Positions 24,913-33,531 are shown, counted from the first letter of the stretch. The stretch is 64,000 nucleotides of DNA from Verrucomicrobiia bacterium (GCA_030425385.1 JAUIAH010000021.1:62001-126000), one strand, 5' to 3'. The notes: generated by a model not told the origin, from the sequence alone. A program made the numbers and translations.

Positions 24913-27900
24913 TTACGTACTGGTTGGAGATGAAACGGTCTGGGATGGTTTTGGCGCTTGGTCCAAAGACTGTGCTTCGTCGAGACGCCGCCGTTCTGGT
25001 TTGCGCTCTAGCCACTCGTAGAGTGCCGGCAGCAGTACCAATGTGAGGATGGTCGATGTCAGGATTCCCCCTATGACGACGGTTGCAAGTGGGCGTTGAA
25101 CTTCTGCCCCTGGACCGGTTGCTATCGCCATCGGGATGAAGCCGAACGAGGCTACAAGCGCCGTCATGAGCTTCGGGCGCAGTCTGGTCAGGGAGCCTTG
25201 GACGACCGCCTCACGGAGCCCCATCCCGCCCTCGCGCAGTTGGTTGATAAAGCTGATCAACATGATTCCGTTGAGCACGGCGATGCCGCTGAGGGCGATG
25301 AAGCCGACCGCCGCCGAGATGGTGAACGGCATGCCCCGCAAGTAGATGGCGAAGATGCCCCCCGTGACCGCGAGCGGCACGCAAGTGAAGATGAGCGCCG
25401 CCTGGCGGAAGCTTCCGAAGCTCATGAAGATGAGAATGAAGATCAATGCAAGAGCCATCGGAACCACGACCGTGAGTCGCTGTTTGGCTTTGATTAGATT
25501 CTCAAACTGCCCTCCGAACTCGAAGTAGTAACCGTCTGGCCACTCCATCTTCTCACGCAGAGTAGCCTGCGCCTCTTCGACGAAGCTCTCCGTGTCCCGC
25601 CCGGCGTTGTTGATGAGGATGGCGACGCGGCGCTCGCTGGACTCGCGTACGATTTGACCTACTTGCTGGACAATCTCGATCTTGGCGACCTGCCCGAGGG
25701 TGATGAGTCCCTCGTCCTCGGTGCGTAGCGGCAGGCGCTTGATGGCTTTGGTGTCGGTGCGGGTAGATTCCGGTAGACGCACTACGATCTCGTAACGCCG
25801 ATTGCCGTCGATCATCGTGCCGGTCTCCTCGCCTGCGAGCGCTGATCGGATGACCGCGTTGATCTCGTCCGCCTGCACGTTAAACTTGCGCATGGCCTCG
25901 CGGTCGGGCGTGATCTCGAGCGTGGGGTTGCGCCCGAGACTGTCGAACTCAACCTGGCTGGCACCGGGAATGGCAGAAATGAGTTCGCGCGCCTTCCCGG
26001 CGAGCTCCTCCAATTTGTCGTAGTCCTGCCCGTAGATCTTGCAGAGGAGGTTGGCGCGCGCGCCCGCCATGATCTCATTGAAGCGCATCTGAATCGGTTG
26101 CGTCACGAGGTAGCCCTGGCCGGGCACGTTCAGAGCGAGCTGGTCGCGCATGAGGTCGCCCAGTTCCTGCTTGGTGATGGTTCGCCCTTCGATCTTTCGC
26201 CACTCGTCGCGCGGCTTCAGCATGATAAAGGTGTCGGCCAGGTTCGGCCCCATCGGGTCCATGGCGACCTCTGAGGTCCCGATGCGCGAGAACACCGTCT
26301 CGACCTCATCGGGGAACCTCTCTAACAGAATCTTTTCCGACTTGAGCTGGAGGTCCAACGACGCATCAAGCCCCGCGCTGATACTGCGGATCATTTGGAT
26401 AGTCATGTCTCCCTCGTCGAGTTCGGGGACAAACTCGGCACCCATGCGGCTGAAGAGCACGAGCGAAAAGCCGAACAGGCCGAACATGGCCACCGCGACC
26501 ACCCAGCGGAAGCGCAGGGCGAAATAGAGGATGGGTGTGTAGATGGCCTTGAAAACCCTTACGAGCCACGAGTCTTTCTCCTTGATCTCGCCCCGCAAGA
26601 AGTAGGAACACAGCACCGGCATCAGTGTCAGGGCGAGGATGAGCGCACCGATGAGCGCGAACATGACGGTCATCGCCATGGGTTTGAACATCTTTCCCTC
26701 GATCCCTACAAGGGCGAGGATCGGGATGTAGACAACGGTGATGATCGTGACGCCAAAGAACATCGGGTTGGCAACCTCGCGAGCCGAGATGACAACCTCT
26801 TCCAGCCGCTCCTTCGCGTTGAGCTTACGCCCGAGTTCTTTCTGCTTCTCCCCGAGGTGGCGGACGATGTTCTCCACCATGACCACGGCGCCGTCGATGA
26901 TGAGCCCGAAATCGATCGCACCGAGGCTCATCAGGTTCCCGGAGAGTCCCGTGCTGACCATTCCGGTAAAGGCGAAGAACATAGAGAGAGGGATGGCGCA
27001 AGCGACGATGACAGCCGCGCGGAAATTCCCTAACATCAGCATAAGCACGACGACGACGAGGATCGCACCTTCGAACAGGTTTTTCTCGACCGTCCAGATC
27101 GTGGCGTTGACCAGATTGGAGCGGTCATAGAGCGTGCGAATGACGACGCCCTCGGGCAGTTTCTCCTGGATCTCTTCCAATCGTTCGCCGACAGCCATCG
27201 ACACCGTGCGGCTATTCTCGCCGAGCAGCATGACCGCCGTGCCCAGCACAGCCTGCTCCGCACGCTCTGTCGCCGCGCCGGTGCGGAAGCTGTGGCCGAT
27301 GCCGATCTCGGCGACGTCTCCGACCAAGATCGGATCGACGCCTGCGCCGAACTTGAGGGGCAACAGTGAAATCTCTTCGGTGGACTGCACGCGGTTATTC
27401 CCGCGGATCACGACTTGCTCGCCGCCGAGTTCGATCAGTCCTCCGCCTACGTTCTCGGTGTTCTCGCTGACGATCTCCGCGATGTCGTGCAATGTCAGGC
27501 CGATGGCGGTCAGGCGTTCGGGGTAGGGCTGGATGACGATCTGTTTCTCGAAGCCACCGGTCGAGTTGACTTCCGTGATCCCCGGCGTGGCGCGCAGGAG
27601 CGGTTTAACGGTGAGGTCGTGGATGAGCTTCAAGGCCATCAGACGCTCGGTTGGATCTTCGGGCGCAGTTGCAGCGCCATCCTCGAAGTCGACCGAGTAG
27701 TAGAAGATCTCGCCGAGGCCGGTCGCGATGGGCGCGAGCTGCGGGGTGAGTCCCTCCGGGATGTTCTCCTTGACGGTCTGGAGGCGTTCCGAGACTAGCT
27801 GGCGAAGCAGGTAGATGTCGGAGCCGTCCTCGAAAACCATCGTCACCTGGGAGAGGCCGTATTTGGACAGCGATCGGATCTGAGTCATGCCGGGCAGCCC

Positions 27901-28122
27901 CGCCAGTTCAGTCTCGATCGGGAAGGTCACTAGCTTTTCGATCTCGTCGGGCGCGAGTGCGGGGACCTCGGTGTTGACCTGCACCTGCACATTGGTGATG
28001 TCGGGGACGGCATCGACGGGTAGGCGCAATGCCGACCACAGTCCGATCCCGATAAGGATGAGCGTGGCGAGCAAGACGATCGAGCGTTGCTTGAGCGCTG
28101 CGGTGACGATCCAGTTAATCAT
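24913..28122 (-). CDS. czcA: Heavy-metal RND efflux pump, CzcA-like
   Basis: This 1069-residue inner-membrane pump matches the usual CzcA length. TM4 reads AIDFGLIIDGAVVMVEN, with the Asp, Asp and Glu typical of divalent-metal (Zn/Co/Cd/Ni) pumps. The region around MRFNEIMAGARANLLCKI matches the CzcA branch rather than CusA. The ends are MINWIVTAALKQRSIVLLAT and a polar tail. It follows the short adaptor gene by 89 bases and precedes the small Cys-tailed protein and the CDF exporter. Confidence 0.93.
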   Translation of the reverse strand: MINWIVTAALKQRSIVLLATLILIGIGLWSALRLPVDAVPDITNVQVQVNTEVPALAPDEIEKLVTFPIETELAGLPGMTQIRSLSKYGLSQVTMVFEDGSDIYLLRQLVSERLQTVKENIPEGLTPQLAPIATGLGEIFYYSVDFEDGAATAPEDPTERLMALKLIHDLTVKPLLRATPGITEVNSTGGFEKQIVIQPYPERLTAIGLTLHDIAEIVSENTENVGGGLIELGGEQVVIRGNNRVQSTEEISLLPLKFGAGVDPILVGDVAEIGIGHSFRTGAATERAEQAVLGTAVMLLGENSRTVSMAVGERLEEIQEKLPEGVVIRTLYDRSNLVNATIWTVEKNLFEGAILVVVVLMLMLGNFRAAVIVACAIPLSMFFAFTGMVSTGLSGNLMSLGAIDFGLIIDGAVVMVENIVRHLGEKQKELGRKLNAKERLEEVVISAREVANPMFFGVTIITVVYIPILALVGIEGKMFKPMAMTVMFALIGALILALTLMPVLCSYFLRGEIKEKDSWLVRVFKAIYTPILYFALRFRWVVAVAMFGLFGFSLVLFSRMGAEFVPELDEGDMTIQMIRSISAGLDASLDLQLKSEKILLERFPDEVETVFSRIGTSEVAMDPMGPNLADTFIMLKPRDEWRKIEGRTITKQELGDLMRDQLALNVPGQGYLVTQPIQMRFNEIMAGARANLLCKIYGQDYDKLEELAGKARELISAIPGASQVEFDSLGRNPTLEITPDREAMRKFNVQADEINAVIRSALAGEETGTMIDGNRRYEIVVRLPESTRTDTKAIKRLPLRTEDEGLITLGQVAKIEIVQQVGQIVRESSERRVAILINNAGRDTESFVEEAQATLREKMEWPDGYYFEFGGQFENLIKAKQRLTVVVPMALALIFILIFMSFGSFRQAALIFTCVPLAVTGGIFAIYLRGMPFTISAAVGFIALSGIAVLNGIMLISFINQLREGGMGLREAVVQGSLTRLRPKLMTALVASFGFIPMAIATGPGAEVQRPLATVVIGGILTSTILTLVLLPALYEWLERKPERRRLDEAQSLDQAPKPSQTVSSPTST

Positions 28123-28211
28123 CTGATAGTGATGGGTGTGACAGGGGTGGTGTTAGTTTGTGTTCGTTTGTTCGTATGATGGGTGCCGACCGGCACCTAG
28201 TGGGCGCAGCT

Positions 28212-28922
28212 TCACGCCCTGCCGGATTTCAACAGGGCTAGCTCGGTCATCCACAGTGTCATGACTGGCGAGGTGGCGATGACATCGCCGGCGTAAAGGC
28301 CATCCACGATCTCGACCATGTCGCCCTCCTCGCCACCAGTCTCGACCTCTGCTCGGGTCATCCAACCGCCGTTATCGACGTAGGCGAACACGCCTTCCGC
28401 CGAGTTGACGACGGCATTCTTGGGGACGACGACGACTTCACCGTCGCTACTGATCTCGACCGTCCCCGACAGAAACTTGCCCGTCTTGAGCGCTCCGCCC
28501 TCGTCGGTGATCTCTAGCAAGACCTCACCCTGCCCGTTGATCTTGTTCTTCACGCTGGTGATCTTGCCGCTGAAGCCATGCTCCAATTTGACGGCCATCC
28601 CGGTTGCAAGTTTCGATACGTCCTCCTGTGGTACCCAAGCGCTCGCTAACACGCTGTCTTCTGGGGAGGCATCGAACACCTGCACCTGAAGGGTGAGCGT
28701 CGCGGTGATCTCCCGCTCCTCCACGTTAGCAGTCTCGAACCCTAGCAGTTTGGCGGAAAACGGGGTCACGTATAGCCCTTGCTTCTTATCGTACTTGATG
28801 CCGATGTTCGGGTTGTCGCCGCGGATCGGGCCGACCGATTCCTCGTCCGCGTTCGCTGGCACCAGCAGCGCTCCCGCCAGAAGGGCAGCTATTGCTAATG
28901 TTCGTGTGTATTGCGCTTTCAT
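28212..28922 (-). CDS. Shortened RND periplasmic adaptor (CzcB-like)
   Basis: This 236-residue protein has a signal peptide (cleaved near VPANADE). The beta-barrel and membrane-proximal parts of an RND adaptor are present: SKLATGMAVKLEHGF and GKFLSGTVEI, then VVVPKNAVVNSAEGVFAYV and YAGDVIATSPV. The lipoyl and alpha-hairpin region of normal 400-residue CzcB proteins is missing. The gene lies between TolC and CzcA genes. The adaptor at 39539 is also short of the hairpin, so this seems a property of these systems. Confidence 0.75.
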   Translation of the reverse strand: MKAQYTRTLAIAALLAGALLVPANADEESVGPIRGDNPNIGIKYDKKQGLYVTPFSAKLLGFETANVEEREITATLTLQVQVFDASPEDSVLASAWVPQEDVSKLATGMAVKLEHGFSGKITSVKNKINGQGEVLLEITDEGGALKTGKFLSGTVEISSDGEVVVVPKNAVVNSAEGVFAYVDNGGWMTRAEVETGGEEGDMVEIVDGLYAGDVIATSPVMTLWMTELALLKSGRA

Positions 28923-28946
28923 GATTTCGTTAGGGTAGTGTTGGGA

Positions 28947-30236
28947 TTACTCGGCCTTGGCCGTTTTCTCGGTTTTCACAAGCTTCTGGGTTGCGCCGAT
29001 GAGCTGTTCGAGTTCCAGCGCGGCTTCGAGCGCCTCCGCCTTCACATCATTGATCGCCTCGAGCGCTTCCAGATAGTTCTCTTGCAGTTCGATGTAGGTG
29101 GACACTGGAACGGCCCCGAGCCGATAGTGCCGGTCCGCCAGCTCTGCAGCCTCGCGAAGTGATTGGATTCGTTCGGATGACCACGAGGCGAGCCGCTTTC
29201 CGGAGTTCTTGTAGACGAGCGCCGCTTCCGCAACCTCGCGCTCCAACTCTCTGGCCGTCGCGTGCATCGACGCCTGCGCCTGCATGCGTCGCGCCTTCGC
29301 CTTGTCCACCTTGACTCGACCATTGCGGAAGATCGGCAACTCTAGCGAAAGCCCGATCCCGGCTTCGCGCTCGCGCTCGCCCGCTCTCTCCTCCGAGTAG
29401 TAGGGGCCGACGTTGACGGTCGGGAAGCGCTCGTTCTTGGCCAGCGAGACACGCAGCCCCTGCTGAGCAAGTTCGGCTCGGCGAATATGCATCCGGTAGT
29501 TGTTGGTTAGGGCGGAAGCCATCAGCTCGGCGAAGCCCGGCGTCTCTGGGAAGTCGTACTCGGTCCGCGCAACGATCAGGGGCGTGTCGGCGCGGCGCCC
29601 CATGAGCTGATTGAGCTGAAGTAGCACTTTCTGCATTTCGATGGCCGCTTCGAAGGCCTCCTTCTCCATGACCACCGATGCCGCGTCGATGGCCCTGATC
29701 TCGAGGATTGGCGTGACGCCACCGGCCTCCCGCTGGACGAGGACTTCCTTCACGGCATTAAACCGGCCCGAAACTTCTTCGGCAACGGCCGCCTTGTCTT
29801 GGGCCGTGGACAGCCGGTAGGCCAAGCTCCGCACTTCGCCTGCAAGGCGTGTCTTGAAACGCTCCAGCCCCAACAGTGCTAGTCGGATGTCGCCGTTCGC
29901 GATGGCCTTTCGCAACCCGATCCGCCCTGGCCATTCGATCGGCTGTGCAAGGCTGACGGAGTAGGTCAAACCCTCAGCGGAGAAATCACTGCCAGACGAA
30001 CGCTTGTGACCAAGTTCGAGGTCGAGTTCGGGATTGCCGGGACGACCTGCCACCCGGCGTCCAGCTTTCGCTGCAACGATCTCGCTTTCGTAGAACTGGA
30101 GTTCCGGGTTCTTCGCGAGCGCGTTGATCACAAGACTCTCGATCGTCATCGGCTCCGGCTTCTCCTCAGCGGAGACGGAACCAAACAGCGCGAATGCTAG
30201 GAGGGATAATAGTAGAATGGAAAGTGTTCGGTACAT
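28947..30236 (-). CDS. czcC: TolC-family outer-membrane efflux protein (CzcC-like)
   Basis: This 429-residue protein has a signal peptide (cleaved near GSVSAEE) and the two long helical repeats of TolC proteins. GRRVAGRPGNPELDLELGHK near residue 55 is typical of CzcC-type members, in which a NPEL motif is common. It starts the second RND operon and ends 24 bases before the adaptor gene. Confidence 0.88.
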   Translation of the reverse strand: MYRTLSILLLSLLAFALFGSVSAEEKPEPMTIESLVINALAKNPELQFYESEIVAAKAGRRVAGRPGNPELDLELGHKRSSGSDFSAEGLTYSVSLAQPIEWPGRIGLRKAIANGDIRLALLGLERFKTRLAGEVRSLAYRLSTAQDKAAVAEEVSGRFNAVKEVLVQREAGGVTPILEIRAIDAASVVMEKEAFEAAIEMQKVLLQLNQLMGRRADTPLIVARTEYDFPETPGFAELMASALTNNYRMHIRRAELAQQGLRVSLAKNERFPTVNVGPYYSEERAGEREREAGIGLSLELPIFRNGRVKVDKAKARRMQAQASMHATARELEREVAEAALVYKNSGKRLASWSSERIQSLREAAELADRHYRLGAVPVSTYIELQENYLEALEAINDVKAEALEAALELEQLIGATQKLVKTEKTAKAE

Positions 30237-30269
30237 ACGTGGGTGTTCAAAAAATAGGAAGGTGGGTAA

Positions 30270-30287
30270 GCCCCGCGCCGACGGGGC
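30270..30287. other. GC hairpin in the TolC leader
   Basis: GCCCCG (30270-30275) and CGGGGC (30282-30287) form a 6-bp stem in the 5' region of the TolC gene. It may end the upstream Cys-rich gene transcript or modulate the leader. There is no T-run. Confidence 0.4.
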
Positions 30288-30364
30288 ACGGATGGGCAGG
30301 GGATGGACTCTAGCCTAAGCCTAACCCGACACGCGTGAGGTGCTGTCAGGCTCTAGCGCACGAA

Positions 30365-30757
30365 CTAGGCGTTCGGAGCGCGCGTCGGGAGCGACGTGCT
30401 CACCAGACGGGTGTACAGATGCCCAACGGGCATCCCTGTGCAACACAAACTGCCGCTAGCCTGTTCGGCCTCGCAGATTACTCGTTCTACAGATGCTAGG
30501 AAATCGGTGAAGTGTAGTAGGGTCCAGTCGACTGAATCGACTACGAGCGGACTGATCGTAGGCACGCCGCCGATACCGAAGATGTCGCACACTCCACAGG
30601 GGGCGTCTTGTTCGCCACCATCAGAGTCCGGGCATCCGTCCGAACCAGCGCTCTGCACCGGGCACGTGCTACAGTCCGCCATTCCAGCTTGCTCTGCCGA
30701 GCAGTGGAGGTAGCACGCTGTCCACAGTAGGAGAATGATGGTGGTGAACCTCTTCAA
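30365..30757 (-). CDS. Cys-rich exported protein (copy 3)
   Basis: This 130-residue protein starts at a TTG (30757) overlapping the MerR stop by 4 bases (TTGA), a translational-coupling layout. It has a signal-like helix (ILLLWTACYLHCSAEQ), then ADCSTCPVQSAGSDGC and APCGVCDIFG, and later CCTGMPVG. The thiol spacing differs from the other two Cys-rich proteins, so common ancestry is uncertain. Coupling to MerR suggests metal-induced expression. Confidence 0.6.
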   Translation of the reverse strand: MKRFTTIILLLWTACYLHCSAEQAGMADCSTCPVQSAGSDGCPDSDGGEQDAPCGVCDIFGIGGVPTISPLVVDSVDWTLLHFTDFLASVERVICEAEQASGSLCCTGMPVGHLYTRLVSTSLPTRAPNA

Positions 30758-31176
30758 CGCTTTGAGGATAGCTTGGAACTCATTCTTGCCAAGATCTTAC
30801 AAGAATCCACTTTCCGCTCGCTCGCACAAGAGTCGGCCAGCGTTTCCAGTTCGCGCTTGAACGCGCGCATCTGGCGAATTTGCTTCTCTAGGTTGGCAAC
30901 CTTCTCGCGGGCGAAATCGCAGATGGCCGAGCAATCCGATGCTTCCTCATCCGAGGCCAAGTCGAGGAGGCGTTTGATCTCGTCTAGGGTGAAACCCATG
31001 CCCTGGGCGTTTTTGATAAACCGCACACGCTCAGCTGCTTGCTCATCAAACTTGCGGTAGCCCGCACCCGTCCGCTCGGCCTCACCGATCATACCGATGC
31101 GCTCGTAGTAGCGCACGGTATCTGCGCGGACTTCGGTTGCTTTAGCCAACTGGCTGACGGTGAGCAGGGTTTGCAT
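30754..31176 (-). CDS. MerR-family metal-responsive regulator
   Basis: This 140-residue protein has the MerR winged-helix start (LTVSQLAKATEVRADTVRYY, then ERIGMI) and a dimerisation coiled coil (about 80-115). Cys residues suitable for metal binding lie at CSAIC (about 83-87) and CASERKVDSC near 117-126. The layout is like ZntR/CadR/MerR types, but the exact metal cannot be read. A palindrome upstream (31198-31213) is a likely operator. It is coupled to the Cys-rich gene. Confidence 0.88.
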   Translation of the reverse strand: MQTLLTVSQLAKATEVRADTVRYYERIGMIGEAERTGAGYRKFDEQAAERVRFIKNAQGMGFTLDEIKRLLDLASDEEASDCSAICDFAREKVANLEKQIRQMRAFKRELETLADSCASERKVDSCKILARMSSKLSSKR

Positions 31177-31197
31177 CTACTACCACCAACCTATGAG

Positions 31198-31213
31198 TTG
31201 ACTCTTAAGTCAA
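31198..31213. promoter_or_regulatory. Candidate MerR operator
   Basis: TTGACT-CTTA-AGTCAA is an inverted repeat of 6-bp arms, 21 bases upstream of the merR-like start. TTGACT also fits a -35 element, as in MerR-type promoters where the dyad lies in or beside the spacer. A -10 element is not clear. Confidence 0.5.
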
Positions 31214-31224
31214 GGCTTAATTTC

Positions 31225-31809
31225 TTATGAGCCGTATTTGCCGCTCTGCATCACCATTAGGAGATCACCTTCCAATCGCCGGAGATCTTGCATAACAGGC
31301 ACAAACGTATCTGCCGAGCGGTTGGATGACGCTGTGACCTGCTCCAGATCTCCGCGCAGCTTGACGAGATCGTCCAGAGCCTTGCCCAACGATCCATCTT
31401 TCGGATCGCCTTTTAGACGAGTCACTAGCAAATTTACCCCTTCGACTACGGTGCGGATCTCCGATACCCTGGAATCGAGACTGAGGGGAGAAAGCTGCCC
31501 TGAACCAATCTGGTAGAGGTGTTTAAAGATCTGCATCACCGGAGAAATGATCTTCGCATGCAGGATGATGCTGAGCGTCACGCAGACAGCCAGGCCGATA
31601 AGCATGGCGGGAAGGAGATGGTGTCCAGCAAACTCGCTTAGTGTCGGAGCCTCTCCGAGAAGATATTCAAATGCGGAGTAGATGAGCATCCCAACCAGCG
31701 TGGCCATAAGGCTCGCCGTAGCAAGGATGCGGATAATGCTGCTGCTAGGACGATCAGACCTGCCGTCTGACGAGGTTTCGGCTATCGTTTTATGGTTAGT
31801 ATTTGTCAT
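31225..31809 (-). CDS. Two-helix membrane protein with HAMP-like region (copy 1)
   Basis: From ATG 31809 (MTNTNHKTIAETSSDG) it has 194 residues. Two membrane helices (about 27-48 and 66-88) are separated by a short periplasmic loop with HHLLPAMLIGL. The cytoplasmic part begins IISPVMQIFKHLYQIGSGQL, resembling a HAMP linker. The homologue at 37610 has HHLFPALFIGL and the same GVNLLV motif, and lies next to a metal ATPase. This copy also follows the remains of an ATPase tail, so both gene pairs descend from one duplication. It may be a signalling or stabilising membrane protein. Confidence 0.6.
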   Translation of the reverse strand: MTNTNHKTIAETSSDGRSDRPSSSIIRILATASLMATLVGMLIYSAFEYLLGEAPTLSEFAGHHLLPAMLIGLAVCVTLSIILHAKIISPVMQIFKHLYQIGSGQLSPLSLDSRVSEIRTVVEGVNLLVTRLKGDPKDGSLGKALDDLVKLRGDLEQVTASSNRSADTFVPVMQDLRRLEGDLLMVMQSGKYGS

Positions 31810-31825
31810 GGTGATTTCTGTTTGC

Positions 31826-31857
31826 GAGTGAAATGCCACCCACGTAGAAATCCCCCC
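31826..31857 (-). promoter_or_regulatory. Metal-region promoter motif, copy 1
   Basis: On the minus strand, GGGGGGATTTCT is followed by GGTGGCATTTCACTC at the same spacing (19 bases after the GGGGGGA core to the end of CATT) as at 32073 and 37564. It ends 16 bases before the start at 31809. The left block resembles a GGAAC/T-type ECF -35 element and the right block may be the -10. Confidence 0.6.
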
Positions 31858-31901
31858 AAGTTTCGACCGTGTTTGAGCCTTGCCTGCTCAGCCGCTCAAT
31901 C

Positions 31902-31990
31902 TTCCCGATAGGCCAAGAACCTCAAAAGTTGCCGACCACCAACAGAGTGGAGCCTTCGTGGAACAGAACGGCAATCCCCATCTTCAACCC
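31902..31990 (-). pseudogene. Remnant of P-type ATPase C-terminus
   Basis: A minus-strand frame contains GLKMGIAVLFHEGSTLLVVG, nearly identical to GLNMGIAVLFHEGSTLLVVV at the end of the ATPase at 35098-37533. After a frameshift near 31925 the DNA still matches codons for RLLAYGG. The rest of the ATPase is gone. The remnant lies before a membrane protein gene paralogous to the one that follows the intact ATPase, so a duplicated segment broke inside the ATPase gene. Confidence 0.75.
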
Positions 31991-32072
31991 GAGCCTTGGA
32001 GTTAGGTCATGGGTCAAGAGATTTTTCCGAAAGGCAGTTTTCGCCCCATAATGGGCGAATTGTGAATTCTTT

Positions 32073-32104
32073 GGGGGGAACTCGCGCTGGGCGGCATTTA
32101 ACAC
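32073..32104 (+). promoter_or_regulatory. Metal-region promoter motif, copy 2
   Basis: GGGGGGAACTC and GGCGGCATTTAAC, with the same spacing as at 31826 and 37564, lie 30 bases before the second anti-sigma/sensor/sigma operon. As ECF sigma factors usually activate their own operon, this is a candidate autoregulated promoter. Confidence 0.65.
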
Positions 32105-32133
32105 TACAAGCAGCTTAACGAGCACTGAGAACC

Positions 32134-32484
32134 ATGAAAAAGAATGAACCCAACGACCTTTTCGAAACGGCGCTGCATTCCCTGAAAGAGCGATCTGGTG
32201 AGGTCGACCTCTCTGGTTTTGAGCACCATGTTTGGTCTGAAATTGCCATTCGTGACGAGCGCGGCTCCTGGTTGCAGTGGCTCCAAGGCGGGCGTTTTCT
32301 CATGCCCGCACCTGCCACCGCGGCGGTGGCCATCGCCGCAATCGGCGCGGGCATCACCCTTGGATTCTCTCAAGCCGAATCCTACGGGAAACAAGCATCT
32401 CTCGACCTGGAGCAGCGCTACGTGGAATCCATTCATCCTGTGATGATGAGCGCCAACCACGTGAGTAATCATACAGAACACTAG
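32134..32484 (+). CDS. Membrane anti-sigma factor, CnrY-like (copy 2)
   Basis: This 116-residue protein parallels the one at 20352. It has a cytoplasmic part with GFEHHVWSEIAIR, one membrane helix (about 60-78, AATAAVAIAAIGAGITLGF-like) and a periplasmic tail rich in His and Asn (MSANHVSNHTEH). It starts an operon with the sensor 8 bases later and then the sigma. The order anti-sigma, sensor, sigma is the CnrYXH order, whereas copy 1 puts the sigma first. Confidence 0.75.
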   Translation: MKKNEPNDLFETALHSLKERSGEVDLSGFEHHVWSEIAIRDERGSWLQWLQGGRFLMPAPATAAVAIAAIGAGITLGFSQAESYGKQASLDLEQRYVESIHPVMMSANHVSNHTEH

Positions 32485-32491
32485 CGAAACC

Positions 32492-32941
32492 ATGCGCAAT
32501 CTCGGCCTTACCGTATTACTCGCCGCGTTGTTGGGGGGCATCGCTTACACGGCGATCTTTTTCTGGCAGAAAAGCCGGATAGATGATCACCACGCACACT
32601 TAACGGCATTTGAGTGGTTTTGTGAAGAGTTCGCAGTCACTGGAGAGCAACGGGCACAGATAGAGGCCTTGCATAAAGAGTATTTCCCCGAGTGCGAAGA
32701 TCACTGCGTACACTACGCCGATACTCAACACACGCTGGCAAAGATCACGAACGATCCGCATCTCGACAATAGCCCCGAGCACAAAGAAGCCGCGAGAGAG
32801 CTCACGCAACTAGAGAAGGAGGCAGACAAGAAATTCATCGATTTCGTCTACAGAATCGCTGGCGAGATGGATACGGCACAGTCGCAGCGATACCTTCAAC
32901 GAATGAAAGGGTGGCTTGATCGAGCGGTCGTGGCCAATTGA
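32492..32941 (+). CDS. Periplasmic metal sensor, CnrX/ZraP-like (copy 2)
   Basis: This 149-residue protein has one membrane helix (about 5-24) and a helical domain with HKEYFPECEDHCVHYADTQ, giving the same Y-x-P-x-C-x3-C pattern as the first copy plus nearby His. The rest is helical. His/Cys residues suggest a divalent or soft metal. It lies between its anti-sigma and sigma genes with 7- and 14-base gaps. Confidence 0.75.
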   Translation: MRNLGLTVLLAALLGGIAYTAIFFWQKSRIDDHHAHLTAFEWFCEEFAVTGEQRAQIEALHKEYFPECEDHCVHYADTQHTLAKITNDPHLDNSPEHKEAARELTQLEKEADKKFIDFVYRIAGEMDTAQSQRYLQRMKGWLDRAVVAN

Positions 32942-32955
32942 TCCGTGAGTAGCCG

Positions 32956-33531
32956 ATGAGGGATCAGCAGCATGATGACGCGCACTGCATGGAGCGCCTC
33001 AGGCAGGGTGACGACCTTGCACTAAATGATCTGATGCGTCGATGGAAGGAGCCTCTGGTGACGTTTTGTTTGCGCTACACAGGCAATGTAACGGATGCGT
33101 GCGAGATTGCTCAAGAGACGTTTGTGAAAGTGCATGGAAGTCGGCATCGTTACCAACAGAGTGCTGCCTTTTCAACTTGGCTGTTCAGCATTGCGGCCAA
33201 CCTCTGTCGCATGCGCACGCGATGGCGCACGCGTCACCCCGAAGTGCTTGAGGCAGATCGCAATCAAGATACAGAACGCGTTCCTGATAGGATCGATTTG
33301 ACTGATCCAAGTGTCGAAAGCGACCGCAACACTCTTGCTGCGGATCTCGAAAGCGCCATCCAGAGCTTACCGCACGACCTCCGTGTAGCTTTCGTGCTCT
33401 TTGAGATTCAAGGGCAATCTTACCGCGACGTTAGCCAGATTCTCAAATGCACGGAGAAAGCGGTGGAACGCCGACTCGCAAAAGCCCGGGAACGACTGCG
33501 ATCAATGCTAGAATTCAAATGGCGGGGCTAG
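32956..33531 (+). CDS. ECF RNA polymerase sigma factor, CnrH-like (copy 2)
   Basis: This 191-residue ECF sigma has region 2 (ACEIAQETFVKVHGSRHRY, FSTWLFSIAANLCRMRTRW) and region 4 (SLPHDLRVAFVLFEIQGQS, then YRDVSQILKCTEKAVERRL). It shares long matches with the copy at 20734, including LREGDDLALN-like and PHDLR stretches. The antiporter and ATPase genes follow. It probably controls the GGGGGG...GGCATT promoters nearby. Confidence 0.88.
   Translation: MRDQQHDDAHCMERLRQGDDLALNDLMRRWKEPLVTFCLRYTGNVTDACEIAQETFVKVHGSRHRYQQSAAFSTWLFSIAANLCRMRTRWRTRHPEVLEADRNQDTERVPDRIDLTDPSVESDRNTLAADLESAIQSLPHDLRVAFVLFEIQGQSYRDVSQILKCTEKAVERRLAKARERLRSMLEFKWRG

Noticed and set aside
26395-27033. 212-codon plus-strand frame opposite the CzcA gene
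   Set aside because: It is rich in His, Asp and Glu in a repeating way that mirrors codons of the pump gene on the other strand, and the pump reading is unambiguous.
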